Both the position numbers and the translations under genes were made by a program. From CAVXDY01 sp963721335 (GTDB taxonomy: Bacteria > Actinomycetota > Thermoleophilia > Miltoncostaeales > Miltoncostaeaceae): a stretch of 64,000 bases of DNA. Below the pieces are notes generated by a model. It had not been told where the DNA came from. It made no database searches and saw only the letters and a program-made list of their open reading frames with translations. Below are positions 53,008 through 62,094 of the stretch, one piece after another. Location of the stretch: contig CAVRIV010000001.1 of assembly GCA_963721335.1 (NCBI GenBank), forward strand, positions 583,931-647,930. Direction: 5' to 3'. Every line of letters starts with the position of its first letter. Position 1 is the first letter of the stretch.

Positions 53008-55396
53008 CTAGGGCCCGCCGCCCTCCCTCGGGCCGGCGGCGGGCGACCAGCGCCACTCGCTGACGTCCGGGTGGTCCGCGCCCACCTCGCGCGTGTAGGC
53101 GCGCATCCGCAGGCGCGTGTCCTCCATCCGCTGGCGGAGGCTCGCCGCCCGCTCCCCCAGCCCGGGGACGCGGTCGATGACGCCGATCACCAGGGAGAAG
53201 CGGTCCAGGCCGTTGAGCATCACCATGTCGAACGGCGTCGTGGTGGTGCCCTCCTCGATGTACCCGCGGACGTGCAGGTTGTCGTGGTTCGTGCGCCGGT
53301 AGGTGAGCCGGTGGATCAGCGAGGGGTATCCGTGGTGGGCGAAGATGACCGGCCGGTCGGAGGTGAAGAGGGCGTCGAACTCGGCGTCGGGGAGCCCATG
53401 GGGATGCTGGGTGTCCGGCTGGAGCCGCATCAGGTCGACGACGTTGACCAGCCGTACGCGAAGGTCGGGGAGGTGCTCGCGCAGGAGCCCCGCGGCCGCG
53501 ACCGTCTCCAGCGTGGGCACGTCCCCCGCGCACGCCAGCACGACGTCGGGCACCCCGCCGTCTTCCGTCCCGGCCCAGTCCCAGATCCCGATGCCGCGCG
53601 TGCAGTGCAGCACGGCGTCCTCCATCGCCAGCCATTGCGGCGCCGGCGCCTTGCCGGCCACGATCACGTTGACGTAGTCGCGCGAGCGGAGGCAGTGGTC
53701 GGCCACCGAGAGGAGCGTGTTGGCGTCCGGCGGGAGGTAGACCCGCACGATCTCGGCCTTCTTGTTGATCACGTGGTCGATGAAGCCGGGGTCCTGGTGG
53801 GAGAAGCCGTTGTGGTCCTGCTGCCACACGTGCGAGGTGAGCAGATAGTTGAGCGAGGCGACCGGCCGCCGCCACGGGATGCCCCGGGTCACCTTCAGCC
53901 ACTTCGCGTGCTGGTTGAACATCGAGTCGACGATGTGGATGAAGGCCTCGTAACAGGTGAACAGCCCGTGGCGGCCGGTGAGCAGGTAGCCCTCCAGCCA
54001 CCCCTGGCACAGGTGCTCTGACAGGACCTCCATCACCCGCCCGTCCGGGGCGAGGTGGTCGTCGCCGGGCAGCGTCTGCGCGTCCCACGCCCGGTCGGTG
54101 ACCTCGAACGCCGCGCTCAGCCGGTTGGAGGCGACCTCGTCCGGCCCGAACAGGCGGAAGTTGCTCCGGTTCGCGTCGATCCGCAGGACGTCGCGGACGA
54201 AGCCCCCGAGCACCCGCGTGGCCTCGGCCCTGGTCGCCCCCGGCGCGGAGATCTCCACGGCGTGCTCGCGGAAGTCGGGCATCGTGAGGGGCCGCAGCAG
54301 GAGCCCCCCGTTGGCGTGCGGGTTGGCGCTCATCCGCCGCGCCCCCCGCGGGTGGCAGGGCGAGCAGCTCGGGGGTGGGCGCGCCGGTCTCGTCGAAGAG
54401 CTCCTCGGGGCGGTAGGAGCGCATCCACGACTCGAGGATCGCGATGTGATCCGGGCGCTCGGCGAGCTGGGCGAGGGGCACCTGATGGGAGCGGAACGTG
54501 CCCTCCACCGGCACCCCGTCCACCTGTGCCGGCCCGGTCCAGCCCTTGGGCGTGCGCAGGACGATCATCGGCCACGCGGGACGCGGCCCGCGACCGCTCG
54601 TGCGCGCGTCGCGCTGGACCTGCCGGATCTGGACGACGGCCTCGTCGAGAGCGGCGGCCATCAGGCGGTGCACGACCGCGGGGTCGTGGCCCTCGACGAC
54701 GATCGGCCGGTGACCGTAGCCCTCGAGCAGCCGCGTGAGCTCGTCCGTGGGGATGCGGGCGAGGATGGTCGGGTTGGCGATCTTGTACCCGTTGAGGTGA
54801 AGGATCGGCAGAACGGCGCCGTCGCGCACGGGGTCCAGGAACTTGTTCGAATGCCAGCTCGCGGCGAGCGGACCCGTCTCCGCCTCACCGTCGCCGACGA
54901 CGCAGCAGACGAGCAGGTCCGGGTTGTCGAACGCCGCCCCGTAGGCGTGGGCGAGCGCGTAGCCCAGCTCCCCGCCCTCGTGGATCGATCCGGGCGTCTC
55001 GGGGGCGACGTGGCTCGGGATCCCCCCGGGGAAGGAGAACTGGCGGAACAGCCGCCTCATGCCCGCCTCGTCCCGGCTGATCTGGGGGTACACCTCGCTG
55101 TAGGTGCCCTCCAGCCAGGCGTTGGCCACGATGGCCGGCCCGCCGTGCCCCGGACCGATGACGTACATCGCCTCGAGGTCATGGGTCGTGATGACGCGGT
55201 TCATGTGGGCGTAGATGAGGTTGAGGCCCGGGCTGGTGCCCCAGTGGCCCAGCAGCCGCGGCTTGATGTGCTCCAGCCGGAGGGGCTCGCGGAGCAGGGG
55301 GTTGTCGAGCAGGTAGATCTGCCCGACCGACAGGTAGTTGGCCGCGCGCCAGTACGCGTCGATGCTTCTGAGGAGCCCGTCGTCGCTCGCGGTCAC
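53008..55396 (-). CDS. xfp: Xylulose-5-phosphate/fructose-6-phosphate phosphoketolase, one frameshift
   Basis: About 795 residues once a one-base insertion in a run of six G near 54345 is removed. Splits xylulose-5-P or fructose-6-P into acetyl phosphate with thiamine diphosphate. Landmarks: GHWGTSPGLNLIYAHMNR, YVIGPGHGGPAIVANAWLEG, the TPP site VVGDGEAETGPLAASWHSNKFL, HLNGYKIANPTILAR; after the break RLFGPDEVASNRL, GWLEGYLLTGRHGLF and NHDNLHVRGYIEEGTTTTPFDM. GTG start overlaps the acetate kinase stop (GTGA), so acetyl phosphate would pass to AckA. Confidence 0.93.
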
Positions 55397-56442
55397 ACGA
55401 CGCGCCTGACCGCTCGGGAGATGATCACGTCCTCTCGCGCGTGCACCACCAGCACGCGGACGGGGGAGTCGGGTCCGGCGATGTCGCGATCGCCCGTGCC
55501 GGCCTCGTTCGCATCCCGGTCGATGTTCACGCCCAGGGGCGCGAGGCGCAAGGCCGCGGCCGCGCGCACCCGGGAGGAGCCCTCGCCCACCCCGCCGGTG
55601 AAGACGATCGCGTCGAGCCGCCCCAGGACGGGCAGCATGCCGGCCACCGCCGCGGCCAGGCGCCGGTCGTAGACGGCGAGCGCGAGGGCGGCCTCCGGGT
55701 CGCCGCTGCGGGCGCGGGCCTCGACCTCGCGCATGTCGGAGACCCCGCCGGTGAGGCCGCTCAGGCCGCTCTCGCGGTTGAGCAGGCGCTCGACCTCCTC
55801 GGCGGAGAGACCCCGGCGGAGCACCAGGTGCAGCGGAACCTCGGGGTCGAGGGCACCGCTGCGCGTGGCCATCACCAGGCCGTCGAGCGGGCCGAAGCCC
55901 ATCGTGGTGTCGGCCGAACGCCCGTCGGCCACGGCCGTGGCGGATGCGCCGCCGCCGAGATGGCACACCACGAGCCTCAGCTCCTCGACCGGGCGGCCCA
56001 GGAGCCCGCCGGCCCGCTCGAGGCTCCAGTCCACCGAGAGCCCGTGGAATCCGTACCTGCGGATGCCCCACTCCTCCCGCCACCGCCGCGGCACCGCGTA
56101 GGTGGTCGCCTCCGCGGGCAGGCCGGCGTGGAACGCCGTGTCGAACACCGCGACCTGGGGCACCGACGGCAGCGCGGCCATCGTCGAGCGGATCGCCTCC
56201 AGGGCCGGCGCGTTGTGGAGCGGCGCCAGCTCGGTCAGGGCCTCCAGCCGGTCGACGACCTCGTCGTCGAGGACGGTGGGGGCGACGAAGGCGGCGCCGC
56301 CGTGGACCACCCGATGGCCGACCGCGATCAGATCGGCCGGTGCGTCGGCCGGGGACTCGACGGCGGTCCCGCGCTCGTCGTCGTCGACCAGCCCCAGCTT
56401 GATCCCCGTTGACCCGGCGTTGACGACGAGGACGCGGCCCAC
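55393..56442 (-). CDS. ackA: Acetate kinase
   Basis: 349 residues, about 50 shorter than typical. Converts acetyl phosphate and ADP to acetate and ATP. NAGSTGIK (phosphate site), RRYGFHGLSVDWS, VVCHLGGGASATAV, and the adenosine site FTGGVGEGS are present; the usual N-terminal hairpin following the first strand is trimmed. GTG at 56442. Overlaps and precedes phosphoketolase, forming a two-gene unit for substrate-level ATP from sugar phosphates. Confidence 0.92.
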   Translation of the reverse strand: MGRVLVVNAGSTGIKLGLVDDDERGTAVESPADAPADLIAVGHRVVHGGAAFVAPTVLDDEVVDRLEALTELAPLHNAPALEAIRSTMAALPSVPQVAVFDTAFHAGLPAEATTYAVPRRWREEWGIRRYGFHGLSVDWSLERAGGLLGRPVEELRLVVCHLGGGASATAVADGRSADTTMGFGPLDGLVMATRSGALDPEVPLHLVLRRGLSAEEVERLLNRESGLSGLTGGVSDMREVEARARSGDPEAALALAVYDRRLAAAVAGMLPVLGRLDAIVFTGGVGEGSSRVRAAAALRLAPLGVNIDRDANEAGTGDRDIAGPDSPVRVLVVHAREDVIISRAVRRVV

Positions 56443-56863
56443 GCCGACGAGGTTAGCCCGACTCGCGAGCTTGTGCTCGCCCCCGGCGTGGGGGAAGTCG
56501 GCACGGAGAGGACCCGACCGCGAGCCTGGCCGCGCCGGCGAGGCGGAAGTCTCGGCAGGACCCTCACACGCCGGCGAGGGGCTGGGAAAGCGGGCGGCCG
56601 TGGAGATGTACGAGGTGGCCGTGGACGTCAGGGCCAGGACACCGTCGAGTCGCAATCGGGGAGGGACGCGAGTAACCTCGCCCCCAGGTTGGCGAGGTGC
56701 GAAGTGGCCCTCCCTGGCTGCACGGTTTGCACGAAACCGCCACGGTGCCCGCTCCGAGCAGGAGCGCGCGGCGCGTCGGCCGGGCTTCGGGAGTGCGCCG
56801 AGCGCACGGGAGATGCCGGTCTTCTTCCCCGTCGTCACCATCGTCGGCGAGGGGTGGCCGCAC
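56443..56863. other. 421-base intergenic region without supported gene
   Basis: Divergent gap between acetate kinase (minus) and the DUF2294 gene (plus). I see no coding sequence with a ribosome site except a possible upstream ATG at 56813 that would extend the DUF2294 gene by 17 residues. No convincing promoter pair or long inverted repeat was found. Confidence 0.5.
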
Positions 56864-57250
56864 ATGGAATCGATCGAGTCGGTACCGGCGGTGCCCGACC
56901 GCGGGCCGCTCACCGTGATCACCCGCGGCATCGTGCGGATGCACTCCGAGTACTTCGGCAAGGGACCCACCCGGGCGAAGACCGAGCGCGTCGGCCCCGA
57001 CCTGGTGATCTGCGTCCTGCACGACGCGCTCACCCCCGTCGAGCGGACCCTGATCACGCGCGGCCGCGGGGAGCAGGTCCGGTCGCTGCGACGAAGCTTC
57101 CAGGACGTGATGGAGCAGGAGTTCCGCGACGTGGTCGAGCTGACGCTCGATCGCAAAGTGGTGGCCTTCATGAGCCAGGTCAGCCTCGATCCCGACATCG
57201 CCGCGGAGCTGTTCTTCCTGGCGCCGGAGAAGCCCGGGGACTCCGCTTAG
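56864..57250 (+). CDS. DUF2294 family protein
   Basis: 128 residues. The family core is clear: IVRMHSEYFGKGPTRAKTERVGPDLVICVL, LTPVERTLITRGRGEQVRSLRRSFQDVMEQEF and VVAFMSQVSLDPDIAAELFFL. DUF2294 proteins are small, soluble, and have been linked by name to Na-translocating decarboxylases without proof. ATG 56864 with AGGGG about nine bases ahead; ATG 56813 is an alternative. Confidence 0.85.
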   Translation: MESIESVPAVPDRGPLTVITRGIVRMHSEYFGKGPTRAKTERVGPDLVICVLHDALTPVERTLITRGRGEQVRSLRRSFQDVMEQEFRDVVELTLDRKVVAFMSQVSLDPDIAAELFFLAPEKPGDSA

Positions 57251-57277
57251 GATCCGGGCGACGGTCCCGGTCCGGGG

Positions 57278-57772
57278 CTAGGGGTGGACCTCGACCAGCT
57301 GGCCGGTATCGACGTCGTAGACGAACCCCCGGACCCCGTCGCCGTGAGGGATGAAGGGGGAGGAGCGGACGCGCCGGATCGATTGGCGCAGGTTCTCCTC
57401 GCGATGGGTGAAGGACTCGATCGCGAAGGATGGTGCCATCCCGCTGAGCTTCTGGAGCTCGGCGCGGAAGCTGTCGTCGGTGACCTTCTCGAGCCCGCAG
57501 TCGGTGTGGTGGATCACCAGGACCTCACGCGTGCCCAGCCGCAACTGCGAGAGCGCGAGGGACCGGATCACATCGTCCGTGATGACGCCACCGGCGTTGC
57601 GGATGACATGCGCCTCGCCGAGGTCCAGGCCGAGGGCCGCGAAGACGTCCAGCCGCGAGTCCATGCAGGTCACGACGGCGAGCCGGCGCGAGGGGTTGAC
57701 GTCGAGATGCCGGTGCCCCCGCCGGCGGGCGAACATGTGGTTGTTGAGAACGAGCTCGTCGATGACGCCCAT
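57278..57772 (-). CDS. Beta-class carbonic anhydrase
   Basis: 164 residues. Zinc and catalytic motifs: VVTCMDSRLDVF (first Cys, Asp-Arg dyad) and IHHTDCGLEKV (His and second Cys), with HVIRNAGGVITDD between. Short single-domain form common in actinobacteria. Divergent from the flavin reductase gene. Confidence 0.95.
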   Translation of the reverse strand: MGVIDELVLNNHMFARRRGHRHLDVNPSRRLAVVTCMDSRLDVFAALGLDLGEAHVIRNAGGVITDDVIRSLALSQLRLGTREVLVIHHTDCGLEKVTDDSFRAELQKLSGMAPSFAIESFTHREENLRQSIRRVRSSPFIPHGDGVRGFVYDVDTGQLVEVHP

Positions 57773-57873
57773 GTCGCGACTCTATGATCCCCGGCTGCCC
57801 GCCGCCCAGCCCCCCGGCGACGCGCCGAGGGGGCCCGCGCTTAGCGCGCGGGGCGGCGGGGCACGAACGGGAC

Positions 57874-58383
57874 GTGGGCTTCCCGACCGGCAGCGGTGGC
57901 TGGCGCGCGGACTTCGAGGCGATCGTCTCGGAGCTGGACTATCCGATGTTCGTCGTGACCACGACGAGCGGCGGCCGCCGGGCCGGCTGCCTGGTGGGCT
58001 TCGCCACGCAGACGAGCATCGACCCGCCGCGGATGCTGGTGGGACTGTCGCGGCGCAACCACACCTACCGGGTCGCGTGCGAGGCCCGGGCGCTCGCCGT
58101 CCACTGCCCGGGGGAGGATCAGGTGGCCCTCGCGGAGCTCTTCGGTGGCCGGACCGGCGATGAGATCGACAAGTTCGCCCACTGCCGCTGGTCGGAGGGT
58201 CCGGAGGGGCTCCCCATCCTCGAGGCCTGCCCCTCCTGGATCGTCGGGACGATCTCCCGTCGGGTCGACATCGGGGACCACGTGGGGTTCGTCCTCGATG
58301 CGGTCGCCGCGCGGCACGAGAGATCCGGTCCGCAACTGGGCTACCAGGCCGTCCGCCACCTGGAGCCCGGTCACGCCCCGTAG
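57874..58383 (+). CDS. Flavin reductase-like FMN-binding protein
   Basis: 169 residues. FVVTTTSGGRRAGCLVGFATQTSIDPPRMLVGLSRRNHTY and GGRTGDEIDKF are the flavin-reductase-like split-barrel signature. It could supply reduced flavin to an oxygenase; none is adjacent, but a FAD monooxygenase lies at 49.6 kb. GTG 57874 preferred over ATG 57784, which would leave only 11 bases to the divergent carbonic anhydrase gene. Confidence 0.88.
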   Translation: MGFPTGSGGWRADFEAIVSELDYPMFVVTTTSGGRRAGCLVGFATQTSIDPPRMLVGLSRRNHTYRVACEARALAVHCPGEDQVALAELFGGRTGDEIDKFAHCRWSEGPEGLPILEACPSWIVGTISRRVDIGDHVGFVLDAVAARHERSGPQLGYQAVRHLEPGHAP

Positions 58384-58412
58384 CCGGCGCTGGTTGAAAG
58401 GGCCATGGATCC

Positions 58413-58437
58413 ACGGGCGCCAGGGGCGCCGGCCCGT
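58413..58437. terminator. Candidate bidirectional terminator
   Basis: ACGGGC (58413-58418) pairs with GCCCGT (58432-58437), with GCC/GGC inside, in the 100-base gap between two convergent genes. No strong T-run on either side. Confidence 0.35.
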
Positions 58438-58483
58438 CAGACCCCCCAGGAGGCGTTCCAGCGCCGGCCTTCAGACCACGCCG

Positions 58484-59173
58484 TCAGTCTGCGCTGGTGG
58501 TCTTCGTGTGAGGAGCGCCGACGGGCTTGCTCTCCGGCGAGCCGCGCTGGCGGAGGTACACGGCGAAGATCGCCATGGTCCCGACGGCGAGGAACTCGGA
58601 CTGCCAGTTCTGGAGCGAGCGGTCCCAGAAGTCGGGCTCCGTCAGGTATGCGCCCCACGAGATCTCCGGCTGGTGGTGCGTGATCTGATCGTTGTTGAAG
58701 TCGCTCCAGCCGGCCAGCGACTGCGCGAGCCAGGACGTCAGGAAGATCGCTCCGAACACCAGGAGCAGCGAGTTCGAGTAGATGGCGGTGCGCAGGCCGC
58801 CGACGCGGGCCCACCGCGGCGAGTCGGCCCGCGCGGCGGCTCCCACCAGTTGGTCCGCGTCGGTCCCCCCGCCCTCCTCGCCGGGCAGCTTCGACTCCGA
58901 CGAGCCCCGCTGGATGAGCCAGACCGTGCCGACGACGTAGAGCGTGAACTGCAGGAACTCGGACTGCCAGTTCTCCGCGGTCTCGACGGCGAAGCGCGAG
59001 GAGGTCAGGAACTCGGCCAGGGACGTGGGCGGCTCTCCGTGCTCGCGCTGCTCCTCGTTGTAGAGATGGTGTCCCGCGATGGCCTGTCCCGCGAGCGCCG
59101 CCAGGAACAGGACGAGGAAGAACAGCGACAACGAGTTGTCGCGCACGAACCCTCGTCGCCGTGAGGCCGTCAT
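58484..59173 (-). CDS. DUF6766-like membrane protein
   Basis: 229 residues with four hydrophobic segments in two repeats. Each repeat has one segment after SLSLFFLVLFL or NSLLLVFGAIFL, a GxxxYxxE/W-rich loop, then ENWQSEFLQFTLYVVGTVWLIQRGSSESK or NWQSEFLAVGTMAIFAVYLRQRGSPESK. The duplicated NWQSEF...RGSxESK ending marks an internal duplication. Its ATG overlaps the stop of a 27-residue membrane peptide (ATGA). Confidence 0.82.
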   Translation of the reverse strand: MTASRRRGFVRDNSLSLFFLVLFLAALAGQAIAGHHLYNEEQREHGEPPTSLAEFLTSSRFAVETAENWQSEFLQFTLYVVGTVWLIQRGSSESKLPGEEGGGTDADQLVGAAARADSPRWARVGGLRTAIYSNSLLLVFGAIFLTSWLAQSLAGWSDFNNDQITHHQPEISWGAYLTEPDFWDRSLQNWQSEFLAVGTMAIFAVYLRQRGSPESKPVGAPHTKTTSAD

Positions 59174-59253
59174 CGGCCGAGGACGCCGAGGGCGATGAAG
59201 TAGCCGAGGCCCCCGACGATGATGATCAGGTAGGTGGCGAAGACGACCCGCAC
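59170..59253 (-). CDS. 27-residue membrane peptide coupled to the DUF6766 gene
   Basis: GTG at 59253, with GGAGGG four bases ahead, reads a short peptide that is almost entirely one hydrophobic helix (VVFATYLIIIVGGLGYFIAL) and ends at a TGA overlapping the DUF6766 ATG. It follows the ferritin-like gene by 21 bases. The coupling and ribosome site make translation likely. Confidence 0.6.
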   Translation of the reverse strand: MRVVFATYLIIIVGGLGYFIALGVLGR

Positions 59254-59274
59254 GGCGCCCTCCGAGCCGGCGAC

Positions 59275-59763
59275 CTAGGCCGGCTCGTCGGGGTCCTCTT
59301 CCGCGGCGAGGCGGACGCCGCTCTCGCGGACGCTCGCCAGGTGCCGCTCCTGGATCGGAAGGGCCCAGGCGACGAGATGCACGACCGCGGCGTCCCCCGC
59401 CGTCTTGGCCAGCGTCCCGAGGATCTCGACGTGAGCCACCTCGCCCGCCTCGGCCATGCTGAGGAACTCGAGCCCGTCGAGGCCCTCGGCGTCCTCGCCC
59501 AGGTAGGTGGACATCATCTCCTTGGCCTCGCCCTTCGTGGTGCGCGCCTTTCCGAGGATGGCCGTCTTCTTGCCGTCCTTCCCGCTCGCCACGTCCGTGC
59601 ATCGCCTCGCGGTCTCGGCGGCCTCGTCGTGCATCCGTGCCAGCGTGTCGCTGATCTTCTTGTCGTCGATCAGCCGGCCGACCTTCTTGGTGGCGTCCTG
59701 AGCGGCCTGCGCCAGGCCGAGCACTTCACCGAGCTTGTCCTCGAGCTTCGTCAACTCCGCCAT
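59275..59763 (-). CDS. Ferritin-like/DUF892-type helical bundle protein
   Basis: 162 residues, all helical. EAKEMMSTYLG, LEFLSMAEAGEVAHVEILGTLAKTAGD and HLVAWALPIQERHLASVRES resemble the C-terminal helices of DUF892/YciF-type ferritin-like proteins, with candidate metal-binding E and H residues (E.GEVAH, QERH). First in an operon with the 27-residue peptide and the DUF6766 protein. GGAGCACC lies just upstream of the ATG. Confidence 0.75.
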   Translation of the reverse strand: MAELTKLEDKLGEVLGLAQAAQDATKKVGRLIDDKKISDTLARMHDEAAETARRCTDVASGKDGKKTAILGKARTTKGEAKEMMSTYLGEDAEGLDGLEFLSMAEAGEVAHVEILGTLAKTAGDAAVVHLVAWALPIQERHLASVRESGVRLAAEEDPDEPA

Positions 59764-59925
59764 CGGTGCTCCTTCTTCGGGGTGGGCGGATGGTCCCTAC
59801 CCTCGCCCCGACTCTCATGAACATCTCAGGAGGCTCTCGGAGGCCCATCAGGCCGGGCGCCTATCGTGGGCGGGCCGGAGCGCAACGACGACCCGCCGGA
59901 CGCCGGCGGGGAGCGAGGAGGCGAG

Positions 59926-60780
59926 ATGACGCAGGAACGCACCCCGCACGTCCACGAGGACGAGGTCCACGATCACGACCGGGGCCTGTCCTTCGACGTG
60001 TCGACGCTGATGACCCGGCGCCGGGCCCTCCAGCTCGCCGCCGTGGGCGGCCTCGCCGCCGTGGTCGGCTGCGGCGGCACCTCGTCCGGGGACGCCTCGA
60101 CGACCACCGCGAGCTCCTCGGCCTCCGGCTCGACGACGACCGCGGCGGCGGGCGAGACCACCGAGATCCCCGAGGAGACGGGCGGCCCGTTCCCCGCCGA
60201 CGGATCCAACGGGGTGAACGTGCTCACGGAGAGCGGCATCGTCCGCAGCGACATCACCTCGAGCTTCGGGTCGGCCTCGGGCACCGCGGCCGGCGTGCCC
60301 CTCGCCATCGCGCTCACGATCCTCGACGTGTCGGACGGGGGCACGCCGCTGAAGGGCGCCGCCGTCTACCTCTGGCACTGCGATCGCGAGGGCAGCTACT
60401 CGCTCTACTCGCCGGCGGCCGCCGGCGAGAACTACCTGCGCGGCGTGCAGGAGTCGGACGCCGGCGGCAGGGTCGCCTTCGCCAGCATCTTCCCCGCCGC
60501 CTACTCCGGCCGCTGGCCCCACATCCACTTCGAGGTGTATCCCAGCATCGACGAGGCCACGGCGGCCGGCACCAAGCTGGTCACCTCCCAGATCGCCCTG
60601 CCCGAGGACGCCTGCCGGCTGGTCTACGCCACCGCCGGCTACGAGCAGAGCGTCCAGAACCTGGCCCAGACCTCCCTGGCCACCGACAACGTGTTCAGCG
60701 ACGGCTACTCGACCCAGCTGGGCACCGTCACGGGATCGGTGGGCCAGGGCATGACCGTGGCGCTCAACGTGGGGGTCTGA
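59926..60780 (+). CDS. Secreted intradiol-type dioxygenase-like protein
   Basis: 284 residues. TRRRALQLAAVGGLAAVVGCGG is a twin-arginine signal ending in a lipobox-like Cys, followed by a Ser/Thr-rich linker. The beta-sandwich core has LKGAAVYLWHCDREGSYSLYS and GRWPHIHFEVYPS, which supply the His/Tyr iron ligands of intradiol dioxygenases. Extracellular members of this group are common in actinobacteria; substrate unknown. A His-rich stretch precedes the signal. ATG 59926 chosen for GAGGAGGCGAG. Confidence 0.88.
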   Translation: MTQERTPHVHEDEVHDHDRGLSFDVSTLMTRRRALQLAAVGGLAAVVGCGGTSSGDASTTTASSSASGSTTTAAAGETTEIPEETGGPFPADGSNGVNVLTESGIVRSDITSSFGSASGTAAGVPLAIALTILDVSDGGTPLKGAAVYLWHCDREGSYSLYSPAAAGENYLRGVQESDAGGRVAFASIFPAAYSGRWPHIHFEVYPSIDEATAAGTKLVTSQIALPEDACRLVYATAGYEQSVQNLAQTSLATDNVFSDGYSTQLGTVTGSVGQGMTVALNVGV

Positions 60781-60786
60781 GGGCGC

Positions 60787-61134
60787 CTACCTCGGGTCGA
60801 TCCTCGCGGCGAAGGTCTGAACGGCGATCTTGCCGTCGCGCACGAGGAAGGTGTCCGCGCCCAGCGGCACGTCGGACGACGCGCAGGCCGCGTGCCACGT
60901 GATGAAGGCCACCTCCCCCTCGACGTGCTCGGCGTCCATGATGAACTCGTAGGTCCCCGGGGCGAACAGCCCGCCGAAGAAGCCCGTGAACGCCTCGCGC
61001 AGCGGCCCGAGGCCCCTGATGGTCCCGTTGGCGGTCATCAGGAGCGACTCGTCGGTGTAGTCCTTCAGGATCTCGTTGACGTCGCCGGCGCCGAAGGCGG
61101 CGAGGTGATGGTGCAGGACATCCGCGGTGGTCAT
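60787..61134 (-). CDS. SnoaL-like/NTF2-fold protein
   Basis: 115 residues. VLHHHLAAFGAGDVNEILKDYTDESLLMT, GLGPLREAFTGFFGGLF and VAFITWHA are the standard NTF2/SnoaL outline. Two bases separate its ATG from the stop of the upstream alpha/beta hydrolase gene, so the two form an operon. Reaction unknown. Confidence 0.88.
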   Translation of the reverse strand: MTTADVLHHHLAAFGAGDVNEILKDYTDESLLMTANGTIRGLGPLREAFTGFFGGLFAPGTYEFIMDAEHVEGEVAFITWHAACASSDVPLGADTFLVRDGKIAVQTFAARIDPR

Positions 61135-61136
61135 GG

Positions 61137-62036
61137 TCAGCGTCCCAGCAGGTGCTCGGTGAACCAGTCGGCGGCGGCGCCGGAGGCGTCGTCGAACGCG
61201 GCCACGTAGGCGTCGAAGTGCCCGTCGGGAAGGACCACGAGCTTCTTCGGCTCCCGCGCCTGCTCGAAGGCCTCGATCGCGAGGTCGGACACGGTCAGGT
61301 GGTCCTTGGCCGCCACCACCATCAGGAGCGGCGTGGGCGACACGTACTGGATGTAGGCCCCGGGCTCGTACTCCCAGAACATCTCCACGCTCCGCAGCGT
61401 CACCTCGTTGCGCCAGGAGGGCGCCCGGGTCGCGCCGGTCTCGGTGAACCAGGTGTAGGAGTCCGCGGTCGGCAGGGACGAGGGCGCCAGCGGGTCCTCG
61501 TCCACCACCGGGATCATCGCGGGCGGCTGGCCCGCGTAGCGGTTGGCGCGATCCTCGTCGAACATCGCGCCGACGGCGGCGATGAAGTCGGACCTCACGA
61601 TGCGCCGGGCGTTGCGATGACCGCTGATGAGGGGCACCTGGCACGCCACGCACTTCACGCGGCGGTCGATGGCCCCGACCACCAGCACGTGCCCGCCCGA
61701 GTAGCTGGAGCCCCAGATCCCGATGCGGTCGGCATCGACCTCGGGCAGCGTGGACGCGTAGCTGATCGCGTCGCGGTAGTCGCGCACCTGCTCCCAGGGG
61801 TCGATCTCCTGCCGCGGCTCGCCGTCGCTGGCGCCGAAGTTGCGGTGGTCGAACACGAGCGCCCCCAGGCCGGCGGCGGAGAACGCCTCCGCGAAGCGGT
61901 CGAGGTACATCTCCTTCACGGCCGAGAACCCATGGGCCATGACGATGGTCGGTACCGGGCCCGTCGCCCCGTCGGGTACGTAGTGCCAGCCCCTCAGCAT
62001 CACTCCCTTGGCATCGAACTCGATGTCGCTTCTCAT
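61137..62036 (-). CDS. Alpha/beta hydrolase (acetyl xylan esterase/dienelactone-like)
   Basis: 299 residues. VMAHGFSAVKEMYLDRFAEAF is the oxyanion region, FDHRNFGASDGEPRQEIDP is typical of the peptidase S15/AXE-like group, and IGIWGSSYSGGHVLVVGAI carries the nucleophile Ser. The acid and histidine (VVLPDGHFDAYV) close the triad. Operon with the SnoaL gene. Confidence 0.92.
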   Translation of the reverse strand: MRSDIEFDAKGVMLRGWHYVPDGATGPVPTIVMAHGFSAVKEMYLDRFAEAFSAAGLGALVFDHRNFGASDGEPRQEIDPWEQVRDYRDAISYASTLPEVDADRIGIWGSSYSGGHVLVVGAIDRRVKCVACQVPLISGHRNARRIVRSDFIAAVGAMFDEDRANRYAGQPPAMIPVVDEDPLAPSSLPTADSYTWFTETGATRAPSWRNEVTLRSVEMFWEYEPGAYIQYVSPTPLLMVVAAKDHLTVSDLAIEAFEQAREPKKLVVLPDGHFDAYVAAFDDASGAAADWFTEHLLGR

Positions 62037-62094
62037 GTGGTCTCCTTCCCCCGGGTGGGATCCGTCCGTCCCGACGACCCTATGGTCGACGGCG

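Noticed and set aside
52937..56083. 1048-residue minus-strand open frame
   Set aside because: Contains the first part of phosphoketolase flanked by out-of-frame sequence from acetate kinase and beyond; artefact of high GC.
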